Notes: a model not told the origin generated them from the letters alone. DNA of 64,000 nucleotides from an uncultured Paracoccaceae bacterium (GCA_947498645.1 CANMKS010000001.1:716032-780031), one strand, 5' to 3'. Shown: positions 53,304 to 63,834, counted from the first letter of the stretch. A program made the numbers and translations.

Positions 53304-54749
53304 ATGCAAAATCTGAACTATATCGCGGGCGAATGGGTTTCGGGCAGCTCTGAGATCGAGAACAGAAACCCGTCAGATCTGAGCGATCTTGTCGGCACTT
53401 TTGCGCAGGCTTCACCCGATCAACTGGATGCGACATTGGACCAGGCCCGCCGGGCGCAGGCCGAATGGGCGGCCTATGGGCTGGAGCGCAAACAGAATGT
53501 TCTGATGGCGATCGGCAATGAAATGATGGCCCGCGCCGAAGAACTGGGCACGTTGCTGTCGCGCGAAGAAGGCAAGCCGCTGGCCGAGGGCAAAGGCGAA
53601 GTATTCCGCGCAGGTCAGTTCTTCACCTATTACGCTGCCGAATGCCTGCGACAGATCGGTGAGAACGCCGATTCCGTACGTGACGGTATCGAAATCGACG
53701 TGCGCCGCGAACCTGTGGGCACCGTCGCGATCATCTCGCCCTGGAACTTCCCAACGGCCACCGCATCGTGGAAAATCGCGCCTGCGCTGTGCTATGGCAA
53801 CGCCGTTGTCTGGAAGCCAGCAAATGTCACCCCTGCCTCTGCCGTGGCCTTGGTCGAGATCATCTCGCGGCAGGATATCCCCAAGGGTCTCGTCTCTTTG
53901 GTCATGGGTGCCGGCGGTGCCATCGGGCAACGACTGGTTGAAAGCCCCAAGATCAACGCGATCAGCTTTACCGGGTCTGTCCCTGTCGGCAAAGGCATCG
54001 CCGCAGCGGCGATTCAGAACCTGACCAAAGTGCAGATGGAAATGGGTTCAAAGAATGCGCTGGCCGTCATGGATGACGCGGACATCGACCTTGCTGTGAC
54101 GCTGGCGCTTGGCGGGGCCTTTGGTGGCTCTGGCCAGAAATGCACCGCGTCCTCGCGTCTGGTTGTGCATCAGGCCGTACATGACCAATTTGTCGAAAAG
54201 CTCGTCGCCGGTGCCAAGGCGATGAAGGTGGGCCACGCTTTGGAAGCAGGCACGGAACTGGGCCCAGTGGTCTCTGAACAGCAGTTGAACGAAAACCTCG
54301 CCTACGTCGATCTGGCAGCAACCGAAGGGGCCGAATTGCTTTGCGGTGGTCAACGGTTGGAGATGCCGACCGAAGGTTACTACATGTCGCCCGGCGTGTT
54401 CGCAGGCACAAACAACGACATGCGCATCAACCGCGAAGAGATGTTCGCGCCACTGGCCTGTGTGATCCCTGTTGGCGGATACGAAGAGGCCCTGCATGTG
54501 GTCAATGACACCAACTTTGGCCTGACCGCTGGTATCGTCACGACGAACCTCGCCCGCGCAACGCACTTCCGGCGCAATGCGCAATCGGGCTGTGTGATGG
54601 TGAACCTCCCAACTGCCGGCACCGACTATCACGTGCCATTTGGCGGGCGCGGTGACAGCTCTTACGGACCGCGCGAACAGGGCAAGGCAGCCGCAGAATT
54701 CTACACCACGGTCAAGACTGCCTATATCTCATCGGGGACACCGCTTTGA
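53304..54749 (+). CDS. NAD(P)-dependent aldehyde dehydrogenase
   Basis: A 481-residue ALDH-superfamily enzyme. PWNFPTATASWKIAPAL (cofactor loop), ISFTGSVPVG, the general base E246 (QMEMGSKN) and the nucleophile C280 (GQKCTASSR) are intact. The sequence resembles the semialdehyde group (alpha-ketoglutarate or succinate semialdehyde). First gene of the LysR-linked operon; start ATG 53324-type alternatives were not needed, since 53304 opens on INYIAGEWV-like sequence. Confidence 0.9.
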   Translation: MQNLNYIAGEWVSGSSEIENRNPSDLSDLVGTFAQASPDQLDATLDQARRAQAEWAAYGLERKQNVLMAIGNEMMARAEELGTLLSREEGKPLAEGKGEVFRAGQFFTYYAAECLRQIGENADSVRDGIEIDVRREPVGTVAIISPWNFPTATASWKIAPALCYGNAVVWKPANVTPASAVALVEIISRQDIPKGLVSLVMGAGGAIGQRLVESPKINAISFTGSVPVGKGIAAAAIQNLTKVQMEMGSKNALAVMDDADIDLAVTLALGGAFGGSGQKCTASSRLVVHQAVHDQFVEKLVAGAKAMKVGHALEAGTELGPVVSEQQLNENLAYVDLAATEGAELLCGGQRLEMPTEGYYMSPGVFAGTNNDMRINREEMFAPLACVIPVGGYEEALHVVNDTNFGLTAGIVTTNLARATHFRRNAQSGCVMVNLPTAGTDYHVPFGGRGDSSYGPREQGKAAAEFYTTVKTAYISSGTPL

Positions 54750-55723
54750 TGCGGATCGACAACCTGCAATATGCCAATTGGTCGGAAAAGATCTTTCGGC
54801 AGATGCGCGAAGGGGGCGTGGACGCTGTCCATGTCACCATCTCGTATCACGAAAATTTCCGCGAAACGGTTCTGAATTTCGAACAATGGAACCGCTGGTT
54901 CGAACAATACCCCGACCTGATCATGAAGGGCCAATGGGCCAGCGACGTGGACAAGGCCCGCGAAACCGGGCGCACCGCGATCTTTTTTGGGTTCCAGAAT
55001 CCCAGCCCGATTGAAGACGATATCGGACTGGTCGAAATCGTGCATACGCTTGGCGCGCGGTTCATGCAGTTGACCTACAACAACCAGTCGCTTCTGGCGA
55101 CGGGTTGTTATGAGGCCGAAGACACCGGCATCACCCGCATGGGCAAACAGGTAATCAAGGAAATGAACCGCGTTGGGCTGGTTGTGGACATGAGCCACTC
55201 TGCGGACCGCTCAACAATTGAAGCGGCAGAGATATCCGAGCGCCCGATCGCCATCACCCATGCCAATCCATACGAATGGTCGCCCGCGCTGCGCAACAAG
55301 AAAGACTATGTCATCCGTGCGGTGACCGAGAACGGCGGCATGCTTGGCTTTTCTGTCTACCCGCATCACCTGAAGAACAAATCCGACTGCTCGCTGGAGA
55401 GTTTTTGCGAAATGATCGCGCGCACGGCAGAGAAATTCGGCGCAGAACACCTCGGGATTGGGACCGACCTGTGTCAGGACCAGCCTGACAGTATCGTGGA
55501 ATGGATGCGTGTCGGCCGGTGGAGCAAGGAAATCGACTATGGCGAAGGTTCTGCCGCAGCCCCCGGTTTCCCGCCAATGCCAAGTTGGTTCAATGACAAC
55601 CGGGACTTTGACAATATCGAACGCGGTCTGCGTGCCACTGGCCTGAGCGAAACAGAGACAGCCGGAATCATGGGCGACAACTGGCACCGTTTTTACGCAG
55701 AGAACTTTACCCCAGCACAGTGA
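54749..55723 (+). CDS. membrane-dipeptidase-like protein (peptidase M19), divergent
   Basis: A 324-residue TIM-barrel protein. DMSHSAD (H) and ITHANP (H) match the two metal-binding histidines, and GIGTDLCQD lies at the usual late position. The N-terminal H-x-D ligand motif is replaced by MRIDNLQYANW, and the bridging glutamate region reads GFQNPSPIED, with Q where E would be expected. The metal site may therefore be mononuclear or changed. It overlaps the ALDH stop by 1 nt (TGATG). It has no signal peptide. Confidence 0.82.
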   Translation: MRIDNLQYANWSEKIFRQMREGGVDAVHVTISYHENFRETVLNFEQWNRWFEQYPDLIMKGQWASDVDKARETGRTAIFFGFQNPSPIEDDIGLVEIVHTLGARFMQLTYNNQSLLATGCYEAEDTGITRMGKQVIKEMNRVGLVVDMSHSADRSTIEAAEISERPIAITHANPYEWSPALRNKKDYVIRAVTENGGMLGFSVYPHHLKNKSDCSLESFCEMIARTAEKFGAEHLGIGTDLCQDQPDSIVEWMRVGRWSKEIDYGEGSAAAPGFPPMPSWFNDNRDFDNIERGLRATGLSETETAGIMGDNWHRFYAENFTPAQ

Positions 55724-55734
55724 AAGGACAGACC

Positions 55735-57438
55735 ATGGACGTAGCGCTGAACCCAGCATCAGACATCCCGCAACGTGACCCTGCAACGGTCATGCGGCTG
55801 GCGCGCCTTGGGTCCTTTCACCAGTCCCGCCTGTCGTTCATGCGAATCCTCACCCGGCGAATGAAACGCGAAGGCTGGACGTTCTCGCGCCCCGTCTTCG
55901 AGATTGATGCCAAAGGTGTCGGGCATGCGGTCTATTGCGCCCACACACCTGATCGCACCTACTCGCTTGTCGCCTTTGCCCATGATCTGCCCGCCGAAAA
56001 ACGCTCTGACCGGGTGATCGCAGAGGCGTGGGATAGCACTTTCACCATGTTCGACGGGGTGCCAACGGCAGCAGATATCGAACGGCTGCGCGCCAACATC
56101 CCCCTGCAAGAGGCCGGGCGTGTCACCGAATCCGAACTCTCGGTGTCGCGGGCCAACAGGTCGGTGCGGCTTTGGGATTATATGGTGTCCTGTCTGGCGG
56201 AGGGGCAACAACCCGATCCGGCTGAGGTCGCCAAGGTCGGCTATTTGATGCGGACAACGGCGGTCTATGGCTCTGGCAAGCTGGGGGCGGCTGACCGTGA
56301 AGTCATCGCGGCGCGCCCGGAATGCGCAGCCCCTTTCCAGATCGAGATGCTCTCTGTCTTTCTGACCCGCACCTATGTGCGCGACCTGATGCAGCATATG
56401 GCGAACCTCAAAGGAGGCGAGCGCGCGGTGACGCTGGCACCGGAAACAGCGCGGAGCATGGGCATCGGCAACTCAACCGGGCTTGGCATGGCGCCGTTCA
56501 TCGTCAACCACCCGATGCTGTTCAACAACTGGATCAGCGCGCGCGAAGAGGCGATTGCGCGGGTTCGCAATCTGGCGGCGGCCTCTGCCACAGATGTGAC
56601 GCTGTTCAAGGGTCTGCTTGTGCGGTCGGCCCACTCTGCCGCGCAATGGCGGTCCGAACATCCGATCCAGATAGAGAAACTGCAAGAGCTTCGGCAGGAT
56701 ATGGCGGCGCTGTCGGCGCATGTCGAACAGGCTGAATTGCAGTCTGACCGCCCGTGGAACCGCCTGTACCAATGGGCCGCGTCCAACCTTGGCGTTGATG
56801 CGCAAGAATGTCTGGCCTCGCTGATGCTGGAACCCTACGGCGACCTCGTTGATGATCTGGCAGACACGATGGCCCATACCCAAACCAACACCTTTCGCAT
56901 CAATGGGGCAATGTCGGTTTCCCGATTGATAGGCATCCTTGATGACGCTTACGGGTGGGCGCTTGATGTCGACTGGGATGCCAAGGAACACTGCGCCCGC
57001 GCTTGGTATGTCTCCGCCGAAAAGCTGGAACCACGTCTGGGTGAAAGGTTCGAAGAACCCATCGCACCCTATGAACAGCCTCTGGCACCGGGACGAGATG
57101 CGGCAGCGCTGCGCGCGGCGCTGGCCGATTGGGCACCGGATGATGCCATCGCTGCATTTCTGCTTGCCCATCCAGAGCATCGCCATACGGTCAGACGTGC
57201 ACAGGTCGTGGCACGTGCGCCCTATGCGGAAATTCGCGACAACACCATCGGCTCTGATCTGCTGCCCATCGACATGCTGCGTTGCAAGCTGTCGTTCTTT
57301 GGGGCCACGCATTTCGACCCACGCTCGGACCGGTGGGTGCGCATCTGCATGTTTGGCAACGCGCCTTACCCGGAAGACCTGCAATCGCGCGATGCTGATT
57401 TCTGGCCTTACCCAAACGGGACTGTTGCGGCGTCATGA
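55735..57438 (+). CDS. uncharacterised protein of the LysR-ALDH operon
   Basis: A 567-residue soluble protein with no membrane segment and no motif that I recognise. It is mostly helical, with conserved-looking phrases MGIGNSTGLGMAPFIVNHPM and AYGWALDVDWDAKEHCARAW. Start at 55735 (GGACAG upstream) rather than a GTG at 55720. It lies between the dipeptidase-like gene and the DUF3726 gene, with a 4-nt overlap to the latter, so a shared pathway is likely. Enzyme or scaffold cannot be decided. Confidence 0.6.
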   Translation: MDVALNPASDIPQRDPATVMRLARLGSFHQSRLSFMRILTRRMKREGWTFSRPVFEIDAKGVGHAVYCAHTPDRTYSLVAFAHDLPAEKRSDRVIAEAWDSTFTMFDGVPTAADIERLRANIPLQEAGRVTESELSVSRANRSVRLWDYMVSCLAEGQQPDPAEVAKVGYLMRTTAVYGSGKLGAADREVIAARPECAAPFQIEMLSVFLTRTYVRDLMQHMANLKGGERAVTLAPETARSMGIGNSTGLGMAPFIVNHPMLFNNWISAREEAIARVRNLAAASATDVTLFKGLLVRSAHSAAQWRSEHPIQIEKLQELRQDMAALSAHVEQAELQSDRPWNRLYQWAASNLGVDAQECLASLMLEPYGDLVDDLADTMAHTQTNTFRINGAMSVSRLIGILDDAYGWALDVDWDAKEHCARAWYVSAEKLEPRLGERFEEPIAPYEQPLAPGRDAAALRAALADWAPDDAIAAFLLAHPEHRHTVRRAQVVARAPYAEIRDNTIGSDLLPIDMLRCKLSFFGATHFDPRSDRWVRICMFGNAPYPEDLQSRDADFWPYPNGTVAAS

Positions 57439-58085
57439 GCTACTCTCTCAATGAAATCGAGGCCCTTGCCAAGCGCGCAGCACGCGGTGGTGGCTTGTCC
57501 TGGGGGATATCCGAAGAGGCAGCAAAGGCGGTGCGCTGGCTGACCTCGCACGGGTTACCAGGGGGCGAAGCGCTTGCCGGGCTTCTGATCCAAAACGATG
57601 GCATCGCCACTGATCAGACAGCGCCCTGCGCGCTTGACGGTGAATGGCGCGCATCGGGCGGCGCGCTGTGCCCTTTGAGCAGCGGGTCGGCAATAAACGA
57701 TTGCGCAGAGCGATTGGCAACCGGCACCGACATCTCTATGCGCGACGTCAGCTATCCGTTGCTGGTGGTGCCCTTTGCCGCTTGGGCCGCGCTGCACATC
57801 ACTGCGCATGTTGGTGTGTCATGGGGTGGGTTGCGTGTTGTGACGGACGGCAACGGGTTAAGCATTTCTGACCCGGACGATGCCCTGTTGGTCACAAAAG
57901 CCCCGCAATTGTCCTGCGCACAAGTGACCACTGCGACGGGCGCATTGTCTCAGCCCCTGTCGCGCGGAGAGGTCAGCCCAGGTGCCTGGGCCACACTGAA
58001 CGACTTCGCACAACGGACCTACGCCCCCGCAACCGAAGCATCCCGGCGACTTGGGGCTGGGGCGGGCGCATCAGACAACGACTAG
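57435..58085 (+). CDS. DUF3726-like protein
   Basis: A 216-residue protein. SLNEIEALAKRAARGGGLSWGISEEAAKAVRWL at the N-terminus and the conserved PLLVVPFAAWAALH resemble DUF3726, a family found next to dipeptidase-like and amino-acid catabolic genes. Function unknown. Last gene of the operon, followed by a terminator. Confidence 0.7.
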   Translation: MSYSLNEIEALAKRAARGGGLSWGISEEAAKAVRWLTSHGLPGGEALAGLLIQNDGIATDQTAPCALDGEWRASGGALCPLSSGSAINDCAERLATGTDISMRDVSYPLLVVPFAAWAALHITAHVGVSWGGLRVVTDGNGLSISDPDDALLVTKAPQLSCAQVTTATGALSQPLSRGEVSPGAWATLNDFAQRTYAPATEASRRLGAGAGASDND

Positions 58086-58211
58086 AGTTCGGCGACCGCT
58101 TGGGCGATCTGTGTCATATGTCGCCGGTCCGTACCACAACACCCCCCAAAGATCGACTATCAGCGCAATCGCCTGCGTCCGTCCTCTGTTTGCAGCAGTG
58201 AAACGAAAAAA

Positions 58212-58242
58212 GGCCGCCGTATCAGGGATGCGGCGGCCTTTT
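58212..58242. terminator. bidirectional terminator
   Basis: GGCCGCCG (58212-58219) and CGGCGGCC (58231-58238) form an 8-bp stem, followed by TTTT, and preceded by a run of A (T on the minus strand). It separates the DUF3726 gene from clpA. Confidence 0.9.
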
Positions 58243-58261
58243 CATTTCAGTCTGTTCAGGG

Positions 58262-60589
58262 TCAATCCGCGGTCAATAACGGTGGCTTATCTCCACCGCC
58301 GGTAATCCGCCCCTGCGCAGGCGCTTCATACTTGAGGTCCAACTCGCCCTTCTTGACGCCAACCTTGACGATACCGCCTTTGACCAGCTTGCCAAAAAGC
58401 AGCTCTTCGGCCAGCGGCTTTTTGATGTGTTCCTGAATGACGCGGCCCAGGGGGCGCGCACCCATTTTCTCATCATAGCCTTTGTCGGCCAGCCATTCGG
58501 CAGCGGCAGTTGTCAGCTCAATATGGACGTTGCGGTCGATCAATTGCGCCTCAAGTTGCAGCACGAATTTTTCAACCACCTGCATAATCACAGGTTTTGG
58601 TAGCGCGCCAAAGCTGATCACCGCATCCAGACGGTTGCGGAATTCAGGTGTGAACGTCCGCTCAATCGCGGCGGTATCTTCGCCTGTGCGGGCCTCACGA
58701 CCAAAGCCCAGCGCGTTTTTCGACATTTCGGCCGCACCCGCGTTGGACGTCATGATGATGATCACATTGCGGAAATCTGTGGTCCGCCCGTTGTGATCAG
58801 TCAGCTTGCCGTGGTCCATGACCTGCAACAGGATGTTGTAGACATCCGGGTGCGCTTTTTCCATCTCGTCCAGCAGCAGCACACAATGCGGGTTCTGATC
58901 AACGCCGTCGGTCAACATGCCGCCCTGATCAAACCCGACATAGCCCGGAGGTGCGCCAATCAACCGTGAAACGGCGTGCTTTTCCATATACTCGGACATG
59001 TCAAAGCGCATCAGCTCCACACCCAGCGTATCGGCCAGTTGTTTCGCCACTTCGGTCTTACCCACACCGGTTGGACCTGCGAACAGGTAGTTGCCAATCG
59101 GTTTTTCAGGCTCGCGCAGACCAGCCCGCGCCAGTTTGATCGCAGATGACAGCGCTTCGATTGCTGTATCCTGACCAAAGACGACACGTTTGAGCGATTT
59201 CTCAAGATCCTTGAGAACCTCTGCATCGTCCTTTGAGACATTCTTTGGCGGAATACGGGCAATCTTTGCCACGACATTCTCGATCTCTTTGGTGCCAATC
59301 GTTTTGCGACGCTTGCTTTCCGCGACCAGATGCTGTGCGGCACCCGCTTCATCAATCACGTCAATAGCCTTGTCCGGCAGTTTCCGGTCATTGATATAAC
59401 GCGCGGAGAGTTCAACCGCCGTTTTGATCGCATCCGCTGTGTATTTGATGCTGTGATGCTCTTCAAAATATGGCTTCAAGCCTTGCAAAATCTTGATCGA
59501 GTCAGGGACCGAAGGCTCTGTCACGTCAATCTTCTGGAACCGGCGCGACAGTGCGCGATCCTTCTCAAAGTGCTGGCGGAATTCCTTATACGTTGTCGAA
59601 CCCATGCAGCGCAGCTTACCGCCCTGCAACGCAGGTTTGAGCAAGTTTGAGGCATCCATGGCCCCGCCGGATGTCGCACCGGCACCGATCACCGTGTGAA
59701 TTTCGTCGATGAACAGCACCGCATCAGGATGATCTTCCATTTCGGTCATCACGGCTTTCAGGCGTTCCTCAAAATCACCGCGGTAGCGTGTGCCAGCCAG
59801 CAACGCACCCATATCAAGCGAATAGATGGTCGCCCGCGACAACACTTCCGGCGTTTCGCCATTCACGATTTTAAAGGCCAGGCCTTCGGCAATTGCCGTC
59901 TTACCCACCCCCGGATCACCCACCAGAAGCGGGTTATTCTTGCGACGGCGGCACAGCACCTGAATGCAGCGTTCAACCTCGTGGGCGCGGCCGATCAGGG
60001 GATCAACGTCGCCCTTGGTCGCCTTGGCGTTCAGATCAACGCAGTATTTTGCAAGTGCGCTTTCCTTCTCCTCGCCCCCCTCACCGGGCGCGATAGTCTC
60101 GCCTTCCTCGGTAGAGCCGGTCACAGGGCGCGCCTCACCAAAGGCAGGGTCTTTTGCCACACCATGTGCAATGAAGTTCACCGCATCATAACGGGTCATG
60201 TCCTGTTCCTGAAGGAAGTAGGCGGCGTTGCTTTCACGTTCGGCAAAGATGGCAACAAGCACATTGGCACCGGTCACCTCGCTGCGGCCGGAGGATTGAA
60301 CGTGGATCGCCGCGCGCTGAATGACCCGCTGAAACGCGGCGGTCGGCACAGCCTCAGAGCCTTCAACATCGGTGATCAGGGTGGACAGATCATCCTCGAT
60401 GAAATCTTCCAGATCCTTGCGCAAATCATCCAGATTGACCGAACAGGCGCGCATCACGCGGGCGGCGTCAGGTTCGTCGATCAACGCCAGCAGCAGATGC
60501 TCCAACGTGGCGAGTTCGTGTTTGCGTTCATTGGCCAGCGCAAGGGCGCCATGAATGGACTGCTCTAATGTGGTCGAAAATGATGGCAC
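58262..60589 (-). CDS. clpA: ATP-dependent Clp protease ATP-binding subunit ClpA
   Basis: A 775-residue AAA+ unfoldase. The N domain has [21 protein letters not shown] and two repeats; D1 has Walker [11 protein letters not shown] and Walker [11 protein letters not shown]2 has [14 protein letters not shown] and [11 protein letters not shown]. The N domain and lack of a middle coiled coil separate it from ClpB. The clpS partner is not in the window. Confidence 0.95.
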   Translation of the reverse strand: MPSFSTTLEQSIHGALALANERKHELATLEHLLLALIDEPDAARVMRACSVNLDDLRKDLEDFIEDDLSTLITDVEGSEAVPTAAFQRVIQRAAIHVQSSGRSEVTGANVLVAIFAERESNAAYFLQEQDMTRYDAVNFIAHGVAKDPAFGEARPVTGSTEEGETIAPGEGGEEKESALAKYCVDLNAKATKGDVDPLIGRAHEVERCIQVLCRRRKNNPLLVGDPGVGKTAIAEGLAFKIVNGETPEVLSRATIYSLDMGALLAGTRYRGDFEERLKAVMTEMEDHPDAVLFIDEIHTVIGAGATSGGAMDASNLLKPALQGGKLRCMGSTTYKEFRQHFEKDRALSRRFQKIDVTEPSVPDSIKILQGLKPYFEEHHSIKYTADAIKTAVELSARYINDRKLPDKAIDVIDEAGAAQHLVAESKRRKTIGTKEIENVVAKIARIPPKNVSKDDAEVLKDLEKSLKRVVFGQDTAIEALSSAIKLARAGLREPEKPIGNYLFAGPTGVGKTEVAKQLADTLGVELMRFDMSEYMEKHAVSRLIGAPPGYVGFDQGGMLTDGVDQNPHCVLLLDEMEKAHPDVYNILLQVMDHGKLTDHNGRTTDFRNVIIIMTSNAGAAEMSKNALGFGREARTGEDTAAIERTFTPEFRNRLDAVISFGALPKPVIMQVVEKFVLQLEAQLIDRNVHIELTTAAAEWLADKGYDEKMGARPLGRVIQEHIKKPLAEELLFGKLVKGGIVKVGVKKGELDLKYEAPAQGRITGGGDKPPLLTAD

Positions 60590-60771
60590 GTTCCGTGCTC
60601 CTTCATATCGGGGGTCGGTGCCTGCTGTAGGCTTGCACCAACCGTGGCCTTATACCTTTAAGGTTTGGTTTTATTCGCCAACCTTCAAGGACTTTTTTTC
60701 ATTTCGGCATCACAAATCTTGTGAAGCCCGTGATTTGACCCGTCTTTTGGCAATACAGCACAGCAAGATGG

Positions 60772-61545
60772 TCAAAATTTGTCTTTGCTGGCCCGGATAT
60801 GTGCAAATACATCGACATTTGATGCATCTGACATGCCAAGAACGGCTTTGAACGCCGGGTCATCGGCGCGCAAAAAGGGGTTTGTGCGTTTCTCTTCGGA
60901 AAGGCGCGACGGGACGGTCGGCTGGCCCGCATCGCGGGCTGTGGTGATCGCCTTGATACGTGAGATAAGGTCAGGATTGTCAGGATCAAGGGCTACCGCA
61001 AAGCGCGCATTGGCGGCGGTGTATTCATGGCCGGAACAAACCACCGTATCCTCGGGCAAGGCACGCAGTTTCTGCATGCTGTCCCACATCTGGGCCGGCG
61101 TGCCCTCAAACAGGCGACCACAGCCCAACGCCATCAGACTGTCAGCGGTAAATGCAAGTGCCGCATCAGGCATATGATAGGCAATATGCCCGATCGTATG
61201 GCCTGAAACATCAATCACATCTGTGGCCTGACCACAGACGGTAATGCTGTCGCCATCACCCACCGCCAAATCAAGATCGGGCAAGCGATGGGCATCCGCA
61301 GCGGCACCGACGACGCGGGCGGTTTCGCGCAGTGCGGCAACCCCTGCAATATGATCATCATGATGATGGGTGATCAGGATATCGCTCAGCACCCAGCCAC
61401 GTGCATCCAGTGCGGCCTGAATGGGGGCCGCTTCCGGGGCATCTATCAACGCGGTCGCGCCTGTCGCGGCGTTATGGACAAGAAAGGCATAGTTGTCGCG
61501 CAGGCACGGCACGGTGACCAATTCAATCGCAGATGTCTTTGGCAT
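60772..61545 (-). CDS. gloB: hydroxyacylglutathione hydrolase (glyoxalase II)
   Basis: A 257-residue metallo-beta-lactamase-fold enzyme that cleaves S-lactoylglutathione. The metal motif is ITHHHDDHIAGV, and further ligands are in SGHTIGHIAYH, TADSLMALG and CSGHEYT. The start at 61545 is used because the conserved IELVTVPCLRDNY follows; the longer frame to 61941 runs antisense to the methyltransferase gene. Confidence 0.94.
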   Translation of the reverse strand: MPKTSAIELVTVPCLRDNYAFLVHNAATGATALIDAPEAAPIQAALDARGWVLSDILITHHHDDHIAGVAALRETARVVGAAADAHRLPDLDLAVGDGDSITVCGQATDVIDVSGHTIGHIAYHMPDAALAFTADSLMALGCGRLFEGTPAQMWDSMQKLRALPEDTVVCSGHEYTAANARFAVALDPDNPDLISRIKAITTARDAGQPTVPSRLSEEKRTNPFLRADDPAFKAVLGMSDASNVDVFAHIRASKDKF

Positions 61546-61608
61546 GGAATTACGGGCCCCCGTTGATATGTTGAGGGGGTAGCTTTGCCCAAGGAGCGGT
61601 AAACCGCA

Positions 61609-62394
61609 ATGCACCTCGATGTTCTGGACCTGCGAAAGTTCTATTACCGCAGCGCGCTTGGGCGTGCGGCGCAAAAGGTGATCCGTGATGAATTGGTGAA
61701 CATGTGGCCCGAAGCAAAGGGGCAGATGGTCGTGGGCTTTGGGTTTGCGGTGCCGTTGCTGCGGCCGTTCCTCAAAGACGCGCGGCGGGTGATCGGGCTG
61801 ATGCCGGGGCCACAGGGGGTGATGCCCTGGCCTGCGGACGGGCCGAACGTCAGCGTACTTTGCGAAGATACGCTGTGGCCGATTGAAACCGGGCATGTGG
61901 ACAAGCTGATCATGCTGCACGGGTTGGAAACAACGGAACAACCGTCGTCCCTGCTTGAAGAGGCATGGCGCGTCCTTGGGCCGGGCGGGCGGGCCGTGTT
62001 TGTCGTGCCAAACCGGGCCGGGCTGTGGTCGCGATCGGATCGGACCCCTTTTGGCTTTGGGCGGCCCTACTCACTTAGCCAGCTCGAGACACAGCTGCGC
62101 AAACACCGCTTTGTCACGGAACGGACGCTATCGACCCTGTATCAGCCACCCGCTGCGCGCAAACTCTGGCGCAAGTCAGCCGGGTTTCTGGAACGCATCG
62201 GGCATAACCTGCCGGTGATCGCGGCAGGCGGTGTGTTGATGATTGAGGTCAGCAAACAGATGGCAGCCCCGTCACGGCCCGGTCTGACGGAAGCGGTGCG
62301 CAAACCGCTCAAGGCACTTGAGGGGATCGCAAAACCCAAACCGAAACCCGAAAACGTCCCCGCCCGCGATATCGCGGGTGATCCGTCAACCTAG
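61609..62394 (+). CDS. class I SAM-dependent methyltransferase
   Basis: A 261-residue protein. A Methyltransf_11-like core is seen ([53 protein letters not shown]) with a basic, proline-rich tail. In roseobacters such a gene is commonly divergent from gloB, as it is here. The substrate is unknown. Confidence 0.8.
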   Translation: MHLDVLDLRKFYYRSALGRAAQKVIRDELVNMWPEAKGQMVVGFGFAVPLLRPFLKDARRVIGLMPGPQGVMPWPADGPNVSVLCEDTLWPIETGHVDKLIMLHGLETTEQPSSLLEEAWRVLGPGGRAVFVVPNRAGLWSRSDRTPFGFGRPYSLSQLETQLRKHRFVTERTLSTLYQPPAARKLWRKSAGFLERIGHNLPVIAAGGVLMIEVSKQMAAPSRPGLTEAVRKPLKALEGIAKPKPKPENVPARDIAGDPST

Positions 62395-62921
62395 CGTTCA
62401 GCGGCAAGGACAAGAACCCAGTAAAGGTCGCGCCCCGAGCCAGCACGGGCGAGGGCAAAATCCTCAAAATTCGGGTTCACGTTATTGCGCTGGTGACCGG
62501 GTGAATTGACCCAGGCGCGCAGAACCGATTCTTCGCTCTGTTGACCCCGTGCGATATTCTCGCCCCAGGTACGCCAGTTGTAGCCTGCACGTTGAATACG
62601 CTGGCCCGCATTTGAGCCGTCACTGCCGGTGTGTGAGAAGAAGTTGTTGGCCAGCATATCATTGGCATGTGTTTGTGCCGCCGCACCCAAACGGGCGTCA
62701 TAGCTAACTGCCGCCGCCCCGTTGCTCGAACGCACACCGTTCAGCATTCCGGTAAACGTCTGATTGGAATTCATATGGGCAGCATCTGCTGTGACCATCG
62801 CTGGTGTCGCCGTGACAAAAGGCTCGGCCGAGCTCGATCCACCAGAGCCACCCGATCCGCCACCCCCCATACAAGCGGCAGTCAAACAGATGGCGGCAGC
62901 ACAGAAGATACGGTTTTTCAT
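62391..62921 (-). CDS. CAP-domain lipoprotein
   Basis: A 176-residue protein with a lipobox ([11 protein letters not shown]) and a glycine/serine linker. The CAP/SCP (PF00188) domain is intact: [26 protein letters not shown] and [14 protein letters not shown]. Bacterial CAP proteins are usually extracytoplasmic, with unknown activity. The ATG at 62921 follows GAGGGAACC. A diverged copy is downstream. Confidence 0.87.
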   Translation of the reverse strand: MKNRIFCAAAICLTAACMGGGGSGGSGGSSSAEPFVTATPAMVTADAAHMNSNQTFTGMLNGVRSSNGAAAVSYDARLGAAAQTHANDMLANNFFSHTGSDGSNAGQRIQRAGYNWRTWGENIARGQQSEESVLRAWVNSPGHQRNNVNPNFEDFALARAGSGRDLYWVLVLAAER

Positions 62922-63067
62922 AGTGGTTCCCTCATGTTGCGTTACTGGCCTAAAACAGGCGGAACGGGTCACACAACATCAGCGTCACCAAGGGCGCTGG
63001 CTCGGCAGGCTTACGCCGTTTCGGTATATTGGGGAGGCGGAAACTGGATAATTTGGCAGAGGCTTGC

Positions 63068-63091
63068 GCCAATAATCCTAGGATTATTGGC
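63068..63091. repeat. 24-bp perfect palindrome
   Basis: A perfect palindrome with half-site GCCAATAATCCT, in the gap between the two CAP-domain genes. No T-run follows on either strand, so a terminator is unlikely. It is either a structured RNA element or a protein-binding site. Confidence 0.6.
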
Positions 63092-63130
63092 AACAACTCA
63101 GAAACAATGCCATCTAATTGCAGGCGCTGA

Positions 63131-63631
63131 TCAGTTCGGTTCGGTCATGACAAAAACCCACCTTTGATCGGTTCCAGCACCGGCTTTCGCAATCGCGAAA
63201 TCTTCAAAGCGGTCATCCGTGATGCACGGGTCTTGCCCGCCACCACCACAGGCGCCGGTATTGTCGAACTCAGCCATGGCGTCATTCAATGTATAGTCAC
63301 CCTGCGCGACCAACTGCAGCAAAGTTTGCCAGGAATAACCTTGGGCAGTTATGCGATCGCCAATGTCGTTTCCGCCACTGCCAGGAATGACAACGTCCAG
63401 ATAATTGTCAGTGAACATATCGTTTGCGTGGTCTTGCGCGGCCTGACCAAGCCGGGCGTCATAACTTACTGCCGCCTCTCCGGCACCCGTGCGCACACCA
63501 TTCAGCAACGTGCCAAATTCGTTGTTCATACTCACGCTTGGGCTGCTTGGGGTCAGATCAACCGCACTGCCATCGCCTTCTATACATGCTGGCAACGCAG
63601 CCAACGCCAAGACCGAAACAAGATACTTCAT
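63131..63631 (-). CDS. CAP-domain-like lipoprotein, degenerate
   Basis: A 166-residue paralogue of the CAP protein at 62391-62921. It has a lipobox (LAALPACIEG) and keeps [32 protein letters not shown]-type helices. But the FSH-G-S loop is replaced by NYLDVVIPGSGGND, GENIA by LLQLVAQG and NSPGH by a GACGGGGQDPC insert, so conserved pocket residues are missing. It is probably inactive or altered in ligand. Confidence 0.75.
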   Translation of the reverse strand: MKYLVSVLALAALPACIEGDGSAVDLTPSSPSVSMNNEFGTLLNGVRTGAGEAAVSYDARLGQAAQDHANDMFTDNYLDVVIPGSGGNDIGDRITAQGYSWQTLLQLVAQGDYTLNDAMAEFDNTGACGGGGQDPCITDDRFEDFAIAKAGAGTDQRWVFVMTEPN

Positions 63632-63834
63632 GAATGCCCCTCCAAATCACGTCCTTCACTGCTAATCGCAAGCCCTTACATCGGAAAAGGAAAACTCCGC
63701 GCAGCACCCCGCGTGGCGGGTTTTCGCCAATCATTGGGCCACAATGGGAGCCGATCCGCCTCAAATTTCGGCTAACTTGCGCAAATCCCGGAACTTTGTA
63801 TTGCTGTGGCGGCAATGAACACAGGCCCGACATA

